A DNA stretch of 64,000 bases from Glaciihabitans sp. GTDB taxonomy: Bacteria > Actinomycetota > Actinomycetes > Actinomycetales > Microbacteriaceae. The translations under genes were made by a program, and so were the position numbers. The notes below the pieces were generated by a model, which saw nothing but the letters and a program-made list of their open reading frames with translations, searched no databases and was not told where the DNA came from. Positions 1-9,003 of this stretch are shown piece after piece (the stretch's first letter is position 1; each line of letters opens with the position of its first letter). Where the stretch lies: NCBI GenBank assembly GCA_025463785.1, contig JAODBD010000003.1, positions 186,001-250,000 of the forward strand. The letters are read 5' to 3'.

Positions 1-1
1 G

Positions 2-859
2 GCCGTCAGCTTTCCGCGCGACATGATTGTGCCGCATCCGCAGTGCCCGAAGGGTGGCACTTCTGTCGGCCTTCCCGTTAACACCGCGCTGTCGTATGGT
101 GGCTTGCCCTGCGTGGTCGACGTGATCCAGGCACTGACCGGTTTGAAGATCCAGTTCGCTGGGCTCATCACTTTCAACGGTGTGATCGAAATGTCCAACG
201 CCGTGGGGGGCGTCAACGTCTGCGTGAGCGGAAATCTCAATGACAAAGAGGTCGGGCTGCATCTGAAGTCCGGAATGCACCTCCTGTCAGGCTTGACTGC
301 GCTCGAATTCCTTCGCTCGCGTCACGGCGTGGGGGATGGCAGCGACCTCGGTCGCATCAGTTCGCAGCAGGTATACCTGTCGGCTCTAGTGCGCACTCTC
401 GAGAGCTCGGGGACGCTCAGCAACCCGACCACCGTCTACAAGATCGCGTCTGCAGCGATCAAGAACATGCAGCTATCGAGCAGCCTCGACCAGCCGGTTA
501 CCATGATCGCGATCGCTCAGGCGCTGAAGAACATCCCACTGAGCCGCGTGCAGTTTGTGCAGTACCCGGGTTCGACGGGCGGCACCGGCATCTTCTCGGG
601 CAAGGTCCAACCGAACGTGGCGCTGGGCAATCAGCTGTTCTCGCTGATCCGTGCCGACAAGCCATTCAGGCTCGGAGCCCAGGGCTTCAACCGTGGCTCG
701 GTGCCCAACACCGGTAAGACGACAACCGCCACCTCAACGCCAGCGCCAACCAGCACGGGTTCATCCGGAGCGCCGGAGACAGTAATCGACGGCCTGGTCG
801 GCCAGTCAGCTGCTCAGCAGACCTGCTCGAAGGCCAACAAATTCAACGGTCAGGGCTAG
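2..859 (+). CDS. LCP (LytR-CpsA-Psr) family wall-polymer ligase, C-terminal part
   Basis: The frame is open from the left edge, so the N-terminus (cytoplasmic tail and membrane anchor) lies outside the window. The visible part starts in the LCP core: a SFPRDM motif at the edge, then GGVNVCV and FLRSRHGVGDGSDLGR. The arginines of the last segment belong to the pyrophosphate/polyprenyl-phosphate site of the family. LCP proteins act on the outer face of the membrane and move anionic or arabinogalactan-type polymers from a lipid carrier to peptidoglycan. The last 60 residues are a low-complexity Thr/Ser/Pro/Ala tail ending in a cysteine-containing segment (AQQTCSKANKF). Family assignment is firm; the polymer substrate cannot be told. 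Confidence 0.9.
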   Translation, partial: AVSFPRDMIVPHPQCPKGGTSVGLPVNTALSYGGLPCVVDVIQALTGLKIQFAGLITFNGVIEMSNAVGGVNVCVSGNLNDKEVGLHLKSGMHLLSGLTALEFLRSRHGVGDGSDLGRISSQQVYLSALVRTLESSGTLSNPTTVYKIASAAIKNMQLSSSLDQPVTMIAIAQALKNIPLSRVQFVQYPGSTGGTGIFSGKVQPNVALGNQLFSLIRADKPFRLGAQGFNRGSVPNTGKTTTATSTPAPTSTGSSGAPETVIDGLVGQSAAQQTCSKANKFNGQG

Positions 860-900
860 CTCGCAGCCCGCCGCGTGGCGGCTCGCTCTAACGAAGGGGT

Positions 901-942
901 GGTGAGCCTCCCGCCGCGTACCCAGTGCGCGGGAGACTCACC
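901..942 (+). terminator. stem-loop terminator after the LCP gene
   Basis: The arms GGTGAG-C-CTCCCGC (901-914) and GCGGGAG-A-CTCACC (929-942) pair with one C/A mismatch around a 14-nt loop, 42 nt after the LCP stop. There is no clear T-run, as is common in high-GC actinobacteria. Confidence 0.55.
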
Positions 943-1290
943 GTCTCACTCAGCTACGACCCGAACTGTCTGCCGCGTGAGAGTGGACACTGGCAGGCTC
1001 CGTGCAAAGCAGGAACCAACCAGACGATGAGGGATGCCCGGGCGCGGGCTCGACGGGCGCGCCGGAATAGGGCGCTGCGATGTCGATAAATGGGGCACGG
1101 GTAGCCTCGGGGGATAGCGGGCGCTGGGTTCGGGTCCGTCGGTTCACCCCTCGGGTAAGGGGAAACTCTAGCGCCACGCATGACTCTATCTTGTCCTCCG
1201 AACGGGGGACAAGTCGGCGCGCAGACTGTTCAGCGCATCCCAAGGATTCGGCGCTCTGTCACCCGGTAGCTATGATTGCTGACGAACACT
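943..1290. other. intergenic, no gene recognised
   Basis: About 350 bases between the LCP terminator and tRNA-Ser. The short open frames on both strands show no start with a ribosome site and no recognisable motif. It presumably contains the tRNA promoter, but no box stands out. Confidence 0.5.
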
Positions 1291-1379
1291 GGAGACGTCG
1301 CATAGTTCGGCCTAGTGCACCACCCTGCTAAGGTGGAGAACCCTCACGGGTTCCGAGGGTTCAAATCCCTCCGTCTCCG
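1291..1379 (+). tRNA. tRNA-Ser (anticodon GCT)
   Basis: Acceptor arms GGAGACG/CGTCTCC, D-stem GCA/TGC, anticodon stem CCACC/GGTGG around CTGCTAA (anticodon GCT at 1327-1329), a long class II variable arm (AACCCTCACGGGTT) and T-arm GAGGG-TTCAAAT-CCCTC all fold. Discriminator base is G and no CCA is encoded. The 3' end faces the decayed recombinase genes at 1433-2281. A degenerate full-length copy lies at 10195-10283. Confidence 0.97.
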
Positions 1380-1432
1380 CGAGAATCCCTGGTCGGGCAC
1401 CTTTTTATTGTCTTGACCGCTTTGTGGCGTGG

Positions 1433-1920
1433 TCAGCGCTCGAGGCTCGGGCCGCGCTGGGTGACTCCTAGGTGACCCCGGTCCTGGCCGAAGCTCTCGG
1501 CGTCGGCCAGGATGGTGCAGGCATCGTCGCCCAGGTACTCGGCGACCTCGTGCACCGGGTTCCCAGGCGCAGCCAGGTCGAGGTGGCGCAGGGCGTGGTG
1601 GCGGAATCTCGGAGAGCCAGTGGACGCGGATGGCGCGCAGTTCTCCCCGGCGAACACCGGTCAGCGACATGAACTCGAATACGTCGGTGATGCTCAGTTC
1701 GGGGACCTTTTTCATGGTCCATACCGGGTGCGGCTGGTGCAGGAGTCCCTGCTCGTCGGCGTAGGTGAACAGGGCGCTCAGGGTCGTCTTGGCCCGCGCC
1801 ATCGTCGAGGGCTTCTTCCCGCCGCGCAGCTCCGCGAGGTTGTTCCGGGCGGTGTCGACCGTGCGGGTTACCGCTCTCCCGCGCCGTCAGGAATGTCGTC
1901 ACTAGTTCGTTCAGCGTGAA
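1433..1920 (-). pseudogene. tyrosine recombinase (phage-type integrase), decayed
   Basis: Integrase fragments run across three reading frames on the minus strand. A core-binding segment (FTLNELVTTF near 1920, then ARNNLAELRGGKK, then TLSALFTYADEQGLL) leads to the arginine box (LTGVRRGELRAI). A frame change with loss of the usual intervening sequence is followed by the His-x-x-Arg-His box (HHALRH) and a degraded LGDD segment. The catalytic tyrosine is not visible. The 3' end lies 53 nt from the end of tRNA-Ser, the usual position of an integrase beside its attachment site. No continuous frame remains, so it cannot work. Confidence 0.75.
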
Positions 1921-2065
1921 CGACCGCTTCCGCGGTAGGGGCCGACCCGTCGCCCGGCCGGCGCGGCCGCGCTGGATAGCGGGCCGCCGGATAGAGACCT
2001 CACGGCGCAGATTTGCCAGCCCTGCGAGGGGACTCGAACTGTTCAGCGTTCCAGAACCCGCAGAA

Positions 2066-2281
2066 TCAGGCATGCGCATTTTGCCCCATAAAATCAGCGA
2101 TCCGGGGAAGCCGGTCTTTGGCTCTCTCCGCTGAGCGCTGCGCTGGGATGGAATACCCCTCCGCCTCACCGTTTCGGGCGGCCTGCCGGGATGTAGAGAC
2201 AAGCACGTAGAGCACGGCACGCTTCAAAGGGTCAACAGCAACCTCGGTTGAAGTGCTAGCAGGCATGAGTCCGAAGGACAT
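2066..2281 (-). pseudogene. large serine recombinase, N-terminal remnant
   Basis: The minus-strand frame reads KRAVLYVLVSTSRQA followed by EAEGYSIPAQR. This matches the start of the resolvase domain of large serine recombinases, including the catalytic Ser of the VST motif and the EGYSI-x-AQ segment. The arginine usually found in the Y-x-R-VS motif is leucine here. The frame stops after 71 residues, so most of the catalytic domain and the whole DNA-binding part are missing. Together with the tyrosine recombinase debris at 1433-1920, this shows that at least two different integration machineries have used this tRNA-Ser neighbourhood. Confidence 0.65.
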
Positions 2282-2408
2282 GGGTTGGAGGCCCTCCTTC
2301 CCCCGGAAACCGAGGGTTCCCGAGTAGTTTCCCGGCGCAGTAGTTTTTGCAACCGTTGAGTGATCTACCTGGAAGGGTTAGAAAGCTCCCGACGACAGAA
2401 TCAAGCGA

Positions 2409-2984
2409 TCAGCGGGTTCGCGGGGTGGCCTTCGGCCGGCGAGCAAAACGGCGCTCGAGCGCCTCGCCTGTCTCGGTGCCGGCGAGAAATCCGCGCAGGA
2501 TCCCCGCCACCATCACTTGCTGGGTGGGGGTGAGCTGATCGGCAGTGGCGCCATCCATTTCGTGTTCGATGCGCCGCAGCGCGGGCAGTTTGCCGCGACC
2601 CTCTGCCGTGAGCGTGATCACAATAGCCCTCCTGTCGTTGGGATCGACGCCGCGTTCGAGTAGACCTCGCTGCACCAGCGTATCGACGATGCGGCTAGGA
2701 CTGCCTGCCTCGCACACGATCATCTCCCCCAGATCCCGCAGGCTCATCGGGCCGAACTCTTCGAGCACAACCAGGATCTCAGCATGTGAGGGGGTGAGTC
2801 CCAACTCGCCAACAGCGCGCGCAAAGGTGCGGTTTCCTTCTCGCTGGGTGGCCACGACCAGGTAGCGCAGTTCAGACGGCGCAAGCGGACGTGCCGGACC
2901 CAGCGCACCGGGCTGCGCCGGGTCATTAACGGTCGCGGTCTTCGGTGCCACAGTGCCTATCTGGATCGTCGGTGCGCGCTGCAC
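2409..2984 (-). CDS. MarR-family transcriptional regulator
   Basis: The protein has 191 residues, with a poorly conserved N-terminal tail of about 35. A winged helix-turn-helix follows: SHAEILVVLEEFGPMSLRDL (about 83-102), recognition helix region EAGSPSRIVDTLVQRGLL and the MarR wing DPNDRRAIVITLT. It lies 23 nt downstream of the MMPL gene on the same strand, so the two form an operon transcribed from about 5268. The likely role is local repressor of the MMPL gene and perhaps of the divergent ribB operon. Palindromes in the 5225-5475 intergenic region are candidate sites. The ligand is unknown. Confidence 0.85.
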   Translation of the reverse strand: MQRAPTIQIGTVAPKTATVNDPAQPGALGPARPLAPSELRYLVVATQREGNRTFARAVGELGLTPSHAEILVVLEEFGPMSLRDLGEMIVCEAGSPSRIVDTLVQRGLLERGVDPNDRRAIVITLTAEGRGKLPALRRIEHEMDGATADQLTPTQQVMVAGILRGFLAGTETGEALERRFARRPKATPRTR

Positions 2985-3007
2985 GAAATGCGCGATACGA
3001 CATTATT

Positions 3008-5224
3008 TTACACGTCACGCGCTCGGACCGGCGTGGCGCGCGGCTTCGACGGGGCAACGGGCGCATTCCGAAAGCGCCGCCCCGAGGTGTCTTGGGGAGT
3101 CGGCAGTATGCGATGGCCGATGAGACGCAGCACCGCTGGCATGACGAGCATTCGGATGACGAGTGCGTCGAGGATCACAGCAACTCCGAGACCGATACCG
3201 ATTTCCCGAACGATGCTGATCTGCGCAGAGGTGAACGACGCGAACACAGCAACCATGATGATCGCCGCGCTATTGATCATCGCCCGGGTCTTGGTAGTAC
3301 CGACTGTCACGGCATCGTCGAAGGAAAGGCCCGAGCGATATACCTCTATCACTCGGGAAATGATGATGACCATGTAGTCCATGCTGAGGCCGAACATCAC
3401 GGCGAAGAGCAGCACCGGCGTCACAGAGTTGATGGGTGCGCGGGTGATTAGGTGCGTGACCATTGTTAGCACACCGAGGCTCGCGCTTACCACGAGGCTG
3501 TTGAAGGCGAGGGCAAGCAGCGGGAGCACGACGGACCGGAATGCGAATAGCAGCATTACGAAGGTCAGCACGAAGACGAATCCGATGATCCACGGGATGG
3601 AGCGCTCGAGGGTCGTGTCGAAGTCCAGTCCTTGTGCAGTGGCGCCGGTGACGGCAATTGTGTACCCGTTCGAGTGCACCTGAGCGCGAAGCGCTAATAC
3701 GAGGTGGTGGGCGGCGACGGAGTCTGGTCCGTCGGCGGCGGTGACCACGACGCGGGCGACCCAATTGCCACCGTGGGTAGCCAGAGATGACCGGAGGGCC
3801 GAAGGTACTGTGCCCGTTGTCGCGATGAACTGCGCGAGCGTCGCGGTCGGTACTCCCGCGGTCGTTACCGAACTCGCTGACGATGTTTCGCTTCGGGTCG
3901 CCGCGTAGTGCGTTATAGCGGCGACCTCGCGCAGCAACGCAGCCGGTTTGGTAGATGTGGGCGTCGTGATGACTATCTGGATGGGGAACAGGTCGTGGTT
4001 TCCAACCTGCTGTTGGGCGATGTCGAGTCCCACCTGCGCCGGGTCTCCCGCGGGCAAGATGGTTGCGGATGCAACAGGGGACTGTAGTGAGATACCGAGC
4101 GCGGGGCTCGCGATGCCGATGAGCGCGGCCGCCGCGACGAGTCCTGCAACGATGGACACGCCGTACCCCGATACCCGCGGCCGAGGAACGGGAACGGTTC
4201 TGCTGGCACGCCGCCGGGATGGAAGGGTGCCCCAGCTGATTCGTTGTCCCAGCAATGCCAAGACCGCGGGTAGCGCCGACAGGCTGAGCAGTATCGCGAC
4301 CACCGTGACGACGATGCCACCGAGGGCGATCGAGGTGAATGCCATGAGTCCGGGAATGAACAAGGCAACGAGCGCAACGGCGACCGCGATCCCGCTAAAG
4401 AGTACTGACCTTCCCGCAGTGGAAAAGGCGGTTCGTAACGCCGCACCGACATCGGCGCCGTGATCCAGCTCTTCGCGATATCGCTTCACGATGAACAGCG
4501 AATAGTCGATGGCGACAGCGAGCCCGACCATGGAAACGATGTTGGTGTAGAGGATCGAGATATCGGTAAACCGCGTGGCGAGATAGCCTACGGCCTCGCT
4601 CACTGCGAGCGCTGACCCCGCCATCACGAGGGGCAGAATCGTCGCCGCGAGGCTTCGGAACACGAACAGCAGGACGACTAACAGCACTGGGAAGGCGATT
4701 AGTTCGGCGCGCGTCGCATCGTCCTTTGAGTGTGCGTTTAGCTCGTAGTCGAGTGCGGGCTGTCCGGTGAGGTAGGCATCGATGCTGACGGCACGATCCA
4801 GTGCTGCCTGGATAGCCGGGGTCTTGTTCTGCACCGAGGCATTCGAACCCGGAAAACCAGCCGCGAGCACAACAGCGCGGCCATCCGAGGATGCGAGACT
4901 CGGGTTGGTCTGCGGATCAGCGATAGACGTCGCGCCGTTGTCACGCAGAACACGTTCCGCGGTCGCGATGTCTTCCCGCGTGACGGTGCGCTTGCCTTCC
5001 AATACCACGAGCGATTGATTCGGCTCATCGCCGAAAGCACGTTGGATCAGCATCTGGGTCGTCGCCGACTGCGAGCGCGGGTCGGAGAATCCGCCTGCGG
5101 TCAGGGCGTGGTCCAGTTGGATCGCGAAGACCGCGGCGATGGCGATGATCACCAGCCAGGCGGCCAGGACGGTCTTGGGCCTGGTAAGGGCAAATTCAAC
5201 GAGACGTGCGGGGCGTGGGCTCAT
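3008..5224 (-). CDS. MMPL/RND-family membrane transporter
   Basis: A 738-residue protein with the duplicated RND architecture of the MMPL family. TM1 is at about 15-36, an extracytoplasmic domain at about 40-170, TM2-6 at about 172-340, TM7 near 360, a second extracytoplasmic domain at about 385-530, then five more helices to about 700. The charged relay residues of the family are visible in AIDYSLFIVKRYREE (Asp near 240) and in GLSMDYMVIIISRV in the second half. Family members export lipids, drugs or cell-wall precursors with proton force. It is the first gene of an operon with marR. The divergent operon contains a lipid acyltransferase, which would fit lipid export, but that is inference. 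Confidence 0.9.
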   Translation of the reverse strand: MSPRPARLVEFALTRPKTVLAAWLVIIAIAAVFAIQLDHALTAGGFSDPRSQSATTQMLIQRAFGDEPNQSLVVLEGKRTVTREDIATAERVLRDNGATSIADPQTNPSLASSDGRAVVLAAGFPGSNASVQNKTPAIQAALDRAVSIDAYLTGQPALDYELNAHSKDDATRAELIAFPVLLVVLLFVFRSLAATILPLVMAGSALAVSEAVGYLATRFTDISILYTNIVSMVGLAVAIDYSLFIVKRYREELDHGADVGAALRTAFSTAGRSVLFSGIAVAVALVALFIPGLMAFTSIALGGIVVTVVAILLSLSALPAVLALLGQRISWGTLPSRRRASRTVPVPRPRVSGYGVSIVAGLVAAAALIGIASPALGISLQSPVASATILPAGDPAQVGLDIAQQQVGNHDLFPIQIVITTPTSTKPAALLREVAAITHYAATRSETSSASSVTTAGVPTATLAQFIATTGTVPSALRSSLATHGGNWVARVVVTAADGPDSVAAHHLVLALRAQVHSNGYTIAVTGATAQGLDFDTTLERSIPWIIGFVFVLTFVMLLFAFRSVVLPLLALAFNSLVVSASLGVLTMVTHLITRAPINSVTPVLLFAVMFGLSMDYMVIIISRVIEVYRSGLSFDDAVTVGTTKTRAMINSAAIIMVAVFASFTSAQISIVREIGIGLGVAVILDALVIRMLVMPAVLRLIGHRILPTPQDTSGRRFRNAPVAPSKPRATPVRARDV

Positions 5225-5475
5225 GGTCTCTCATTTCAGTGTTGTCACATTTGATGTTACGACATCTATTATAACCGGTTGAGATATCGACTCGCAGGTT
5301 TCCGTTGGGTTAACAGATGTGACGGTGTGCGGCATCTGCCTTGACGCCTCCGGGACACCATGGAACACTGCACGTTGTCACACTAATTGCTGCAACATTT
5401 ATTGGTGTGACACTTTCAATCCGAGCCCGATGATGTACCCGGAATTTTGTTGATCGCTCGATCAGGGAGTACGAG
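5225..5475. promoter_or_regulatory. divergent control region between MMPL-marR and ribB operons
   Basis: On the minus strand a perfect TATAAT (5273-5268) lies 43 nt before the MMPL start, without a clear -35. Between it and the gene is a palindrome GATGT-TACG-ACATC (5253-5266). Facing ribB, TTGTCA (5375-5380) and TTTATT (5398-5403), 17 nt apart, could be -35 and -10. They are bracketed by a perfect inverted repeat TGTCACAC (5376-5383) / GTGTGACA (5405-5412). A third TTGTCACA is at 5242-5249. The AACCGGTT palindrome (5273-5280) also lies here. Shared half-sites suggest one regulator, plausibly the local MarR protein, controlling both directions. No FMN riboswitch is visible. Confidence 0.5.
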
Positions 5476-6144
5476 ATGACTATTGAGTTCCAGCAGCACC
5501 GGCGTATCCAATCCGACGAACCGGACGGCCTAGCGCATCCCCGGCAGGTGATTGCGGCCATCGCCCGGGGGGAACTCGTCGTGATCGTCGATGACGAGAA
5601 CCGTGAAAATGAGGGTGACCTTGTCGTCGCGGCCGACTTCGCCGACGCGAAAGCGATCAACTTTATGATTACGCACGGGCGTGGGCTTGTGTGCCTATCG
5701 CTGACCGAGGAGCGGGCGAGCGAACTGCACCTTCCACCGATGGTTCAACACAACCAGGACTATATGGGCACCGCTTTTACCGTCTCGATCGATGGATCGC
5801 GCGAGAACGGTGTGCGCACCGGCATTTCGGCAGGCGAGCGCGCACGCACCATCGAGCTTGCTCGATGCGGCGAGGCGACCGACCTGGTGCGACCGGGACA
5901 CGTCTTCCCGCTCATCGCCCGCAGTGGCGGCGTGCTCGAGCGCCCAGGACACACCGAAGCATCCGTCGACCTCGCGAGACTGGCCGGTCTCACACCGGCC
6001 GGAGTCATCGTGGAAATCATCGGCGAAGACGGCGAGATGCTGCGACTTCCCGCCCTTCGCGCCTTTGCCGAACGCCACGGACTGCTCATCAGCAGCATCG
6101 AACGCCTCCAGGAGCACCTGCGCGAGCAGAGTGCAGCGGCCTGA
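5476..6144 (+). CDS. ribB: 3,4-dihydroxy-2-butanone 4-phosphate synthase (stand-alone RibB)
   Basis: A 222-residue protein with the full DHBP synthase signature: [13 protein letters not shown] (about 36-48, acidic metal and substrate site), [10 protein letters not shown], and [17 protein letters not shown] with the catalytic histidine. The enzyme turns ribulose 5-phosphate into the four-carbon riboflavin precursor plus formate. There is no GTP cyclohydrolase II (RibA) domain, unlike the usual actinobacterial RibBA, and no other rib gene nearby. AGGGAG six bases upstream supports the ATG. The next gene overlaps by ATGA, so it is translationally coupled to a lipid acyltransferase, an unusual partner. 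It may be an accessory copy of a core gene located elsewhere. Confidence 0.93.
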   Translation: MTIEFQQHRRIQSDEPDGLAHPRQVIAAIARGELVVIVDDENRENEGDLVVAADFADAKAINFMITHGRGLVCLSLTEERASELHLPPMVQHNQDYMGTAFTVSIDGSRENGVRTGISAGERARTIELARCGEATDLVRPGHVFPLIARSGGVLERPGHTEASVDLARLAGLTPAGVIVEIIGEDGEMLRLPALRAFAERHGLLISSIERLQEHLREQSAAA

Positions 6145-7376
6145 TGAGTGTCCATGGAGCGATCCGGGCGGTTACCTTTCCGCAGGCGCGGCACCTGGTC
6201 GGGCGACACATCGGTACAATTGACGGCCTCGAAAATCTTCCACAAGAGGGCGCATTCGTCCTGGTCCCTAACCACACCAGCTACTTCGACCATTTCGTGG
6301 CGATCACGCTCGTCGAGCTGGTTCGGGGGGTTCCGCTGTGGATCCTCACCAAAGAGGAGAGCTTCCGGCGAGCACCAAGACGTGCGTGGACGAAAGCCTG
6401 GTACGGCATCCCAGTCAACCGGGACCGGCCGAATCCCAGCACCATTCGAGCCGTGCAGAAAGCACTCTTGGACGGCCAGGGGCTCGGCGTGTATCCGGAA
6501 GGAACCCGGGGATCGGGTGACGGGCTACTGCCGTTCAAATCGGGCGCATTCCGCTTTGCCCTCAAGGGTGGTGTGCCCGTTATCCCAATGGCGATGGTCG
6601 GAGCCAACCAGGTTCTGCCACCGGGCGCGCTGCGCTTCCGCAAAGGGAGCGTCAACGTCGCGATCGGCTCTCCGCTCTGGCCCGACACAACATTGACCAA
6701 GGAGCAACAGGCGGCCGACCTGTCGGCCCGGTCTCACGCGGCCATCGAGAGACTGCTCGCACGCGCTGCGGACAACGGTAACGACGCTGACGCTGTGCGC
6801 CTGGCGGCAGCTGGGGCCGCACTCATTGACAGGATCATCGTTGACAACGTGGACGAGAACTCCAGGCTTCCTCCCGCTTGGCGCAAACGCGCCGCAGCCC
6901 TCACCGACTTCTACCTGCGCACAGCACCCACCGATCCGCACCTTCTCGCGCAGTCCGCCCGAACCAGAGGACTTCGCGCCAGCGCTGCCAGCACACCAGT
7001 GAACCTTCTGCTGGCTCGAGGCGTGCGCCGCTCCGCCGAACATGTTCTCGATATCGACCCGACAGAGTTCACCGCACACTATGTGCTCGGGCGTTGGCAC
7101 CTCGGCGTACCCCGGATTTTAGGTGGCGACCTCACGGCAGCCGAGGTCCATTTTCGCGCGGCTGCAGCGGTTTCGCCAACCGGCGAAACCCGTGCGCTGG
7201 TTGGATTGGGCGATGTGCTGGAAGCCCAAGGTCGAGTGGATGAAGCGGCCCAAACAATTCTGGCAGCAATTGAAGGAACGGCCACGGGTCATCCTCGCGC
7301 CGCCCTGCGCACCGCGAGGCTGCGATCACGACTCACCGCCCTGGAGGTGAACCATGCCGAAGCTGCTCACCACTGA
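6144..7376 (+). CDS. PlsC-type acyltransferase with helical C-terminal extension
   Basis: The 410-residue protein starts at the ATG overlapping the ribB stop. The first 210 residues are a lysophospholipid acyltransferase (PlsC) domain: block I NHTSYFD (the H-x4-D charge relay), a substrate block GIPVNRDR, block [12 protein letters not shown] and block IV GVPVIPM. The remaining 200 residues are alpha-helical. Parts ([33 protein letters not shown]) look like tetratricopeptide repeats, an uncommon attachment for a PlsC enzyme. It probably moves an acyl chain to a glycerophosphate-like or other hydroxyl acceptor at the membrane. The acceptor is not predictable, but coupling to DHBP synthase raises the question of a non-standard one. 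Confidence 0.88.
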   Translation: MSVHGAIRAVTFPQARHLVGRHIGTIDGLENLPQEGAFVLVPNHTSYFDHFVAITLVELVRGVPLWILTKEESFRRAPRRAWTKAWYGIPVNRDRPNPSTIRAVQKALLDGQGLGVYPEGTRGSGDGLLPFKSGAFRFALKGGVPVIPMAMVGANQVLPPGALRFRKGSVNVAIGSPLWPDTTLTKEQQAADLSARSHAAIERLLARAADNGNDADAVRLAAAGAALIDRIIVDNVDENSRLPPAWRKRAAALTDFYLRTAPTDPHLLAQSARTRGLRASAASTPVNLLLARGVRRSAEHVLDIDPTEFTAHYVLGRWHLGVPRILGGDLTAAEVHFRAAAAVSPTGETRALVGLGDVLEAQGRVDEAAQTILAAIEGTATGHPRAALRTARLRSRLTALEVNHAEAAHH

Positions 7377-7896
7377 GCTCGGCAACATGGTGCTCTTCGA
7401 GGGCGAGTCCCGCGGCGCATGGACACGTTCAGGCGATGACTGGCGATTTGATGGCATCTGGCCGAATGTGAGAGAGCGTCGGGAATTACACAGACGGATC
7501 GCCGACGGATCATCGCTATTGGTGATCTTGCCACTCAGCGACTCACCCATCGTCGCGCTTGGTTCCGAACTAGGCGTGGATGAAGACACAGTAGAAATTC
7601 AGGTTCCGCCCCTCGACTGGTTATCGATGACTGCTCGTCGTCAAGGGCTCAACTATCGCGCGTTCGTGGCTGGGCAACTCTCGCGCATACCGCCACCACT
7701 CCGATCAGGGGTGATGGTCAACGCGGGCACAGGCGCAGTGCGCTTCGCCGTCCAAACGTCGCGAAACACCAAAACCACTGATCGCGCCTTCGTGGAACTC
7801 GCCGACCACCTATTCACCCAACCACACCGCCGCCACTGGGCGAACTTCTTCCGCGGCCACGCACCTTTGTCGGCTACGCAATTGGCACAGCCGTGA
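7354..7896 (+). CDS. hypothetical protein of the ribB-plsC operon
   Basis: A 180-residue protein whose start overlaps the acyltransferase gene by 23 nt, with GGAGG seven nt before the ATG. It is not recognised. The sequence is mixed alpha/beta and soluble, without a signal peptide or membrane segment. It has a Trp-rich start (WTRSGDDWRFDGIWP), a strand-rich middle (LLVILPLSDSPIVALGSELG) and an Arg/His-rich end (FTQPHRRHWANFFRGH). Its codon use matches its neighbours and the overlap with both of them (GTGA at the end) argues that it is a real, co-translated subunit of whatever this operon makes. Confidence 0.75.
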   Translation: MPKLLTTELGNMVLFEGESRGAWTRSGDDWRFDGIWPNVRERRELHRRIADGSSLLVILPLSDSPIVALGSELGVDEDTVEIQVPPLDWLSMTARRQGLNYRAFVAGQLSRIPPPLRSGVMVNAGTGAVRFAVQTSRNTKTTDRAFVELADHLFTQPHRRHWANFFRGHAPLSATQLAQP

Positions 7897-8297
7897 CATG
7901 GTCCGCAGAAATGGTCGTCGCCGCTTCCTCAGATGAGGTGCTCAGCTTCCTGCTGCGAGTTGCCGCGCTGCCATCCTGGAACCCGGCGATCAGCTCGATC
8001 AAGACGGACGACCAAATCACGCAAGTGGGCAGGCAGTATTCGGCACGCATCAGAGGAATCATCCACGCGAAGCTGACCATCTCATCGGTGACGCAGAGTG
8101 AGGTGAATTACACCCTGACGGGGCGAGGGTTCCGAGAGGAAGGCTCCTGGGGCATGCAGCCAATTACGGCCAGTCATACAATCGTCACCCATAGCTTCAA
8201 GCACAGCGGAGCAGTGCTGGGACTTATGCGCGGGGCATTCGACGAAGTCGCCGCCTGGCGAGTCGCACGGCTGGGGAACTGTTTCGCCAAGGCCTGA
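7893..8297 (+). CDS. SRPBCC (START/polyketide-cyclase-like) protein
   Basis: A 134-residue protein starting at a GTG that overlaps the previous stop (GTGA). The pattern of an early strand, then SSDEVLSFLLRVAALPSWNPAISS, a run of antiparallel strands and a long C-terminal helix (GLMRGAFDEVAAWRVARLG) is that of the SRPBCC ligand-binding fold. Such proteins bind hydrophobic small molecules or act as cyclases or aromatases. As last gene of the ribB operon it would suit a lipidic or polyketide-like product. No catalytic residue can be assigned with certainty. Confidence 0.7.
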   Translation: MTWSAEMVVAASSDEVLSFLLRVAALPSWNPAISSIKTDDQITQVGRQYSARIRGIIHAKLTISSVTQSEVNYTLTGRGFREEGSWGMQPITASHTIVTHSFKHSGAVLGLMRGAFDEVAAWRVARLGNCFAKA

Positions 8298-8541
8298 CCG
8301 AGTCAACTAATCGGAATCTGATCAGCTTGAGCCACCTCGCTGTGAATGTCCGGAACATGGTCCTGAGTTCGGCGCATCGTGTCGCTTCCTCGATGCTCTA
8401 CTAAGTAGGGCCGCTCCGCTACGGGTCGAAGAGCACCTCGTCGTCTCCGCCTCGAAGTCTGGAAGGAATACGCAGAAAGCATAGGAGTCCCACCCCGATT
8501 CGAGCAGATTCGCCCAGAAGTACACCAATGCGCAGGAGCGG
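8298..8541. other. non-coding gap after the ribB operon
   Basis: About 240 bases with no convincing gene on either strand. The sequence turns GC-rich and arginine-codon-rich towards 8540, a sign of a change of origin at this point. Confidence 0.4.
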
Positions 8542-9003
8542 ATGTGGGAAGCGACCGACGCCCTCAACCGTGCAGGCCGGCTCGGGAAGCGCGCCGCCGA
8601 CCGCACGGCGGCCGACGTGACCAGCGCGCACCGCGCCGCGGAGGACACGGCGCGCCGACGCGGGGGTGGCCTGCCTACTGGGGCGGCTGGCATACAGCCG
8701 TGGGCCGAAGCCGTCTCCGGGAAGCAGGCCGATACCGACTCGCGCGTGACCGACACACGGCGGAATGCTGAGCAGACCCACCGCGAGCAGCACCACTTGG
8801 CCGAGCAGCACCTGCGTGAGTCAGCCGCCCTGCACCAGCACAGCAGGTGCTCGGCTCCGCGACCCCGAGTGCGCCCAGGCCGCGCGCGACGCGCGAGCCG
8901 TCCAGCTCGGCCAGTTCCGATCGTTGAGCCACCACGGCAGGACGGGACCGGAGCGCGACGGCTCCCAGCCTTTAGGGCTTCGAGGCGCTCTGCGGGTCAG
9001 TGA
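8542..9003 (+). pseudogene. helical Ala/Arg-rich fragment, possible mobilisation-gene remnant
   Basis: The frame opens with EATDALNRAGRLGKRAADR and includes ADVTSAHRAAEDTARRR and NAEQTHREQHHLAEQHLRES. These charged heptad-like helices resemble C-terminal parts of actinobacterial relaxase or conjugation proteins. After about 8830 the continuation seems to pass into another frame (DPECAQAARDARAVQLG). There is no ribosome site or conserved domain. It could be a non-coding GC-rich stretch. The suggestion rests on appearance only and fits the element-scar context. Confidence 0.25.

Noticed and set aside
5225-5475. FMN riboswitch upstream of ribB
   Set aside because: None of the conserved FMN aptamer words is visible in the 250-nt gap.
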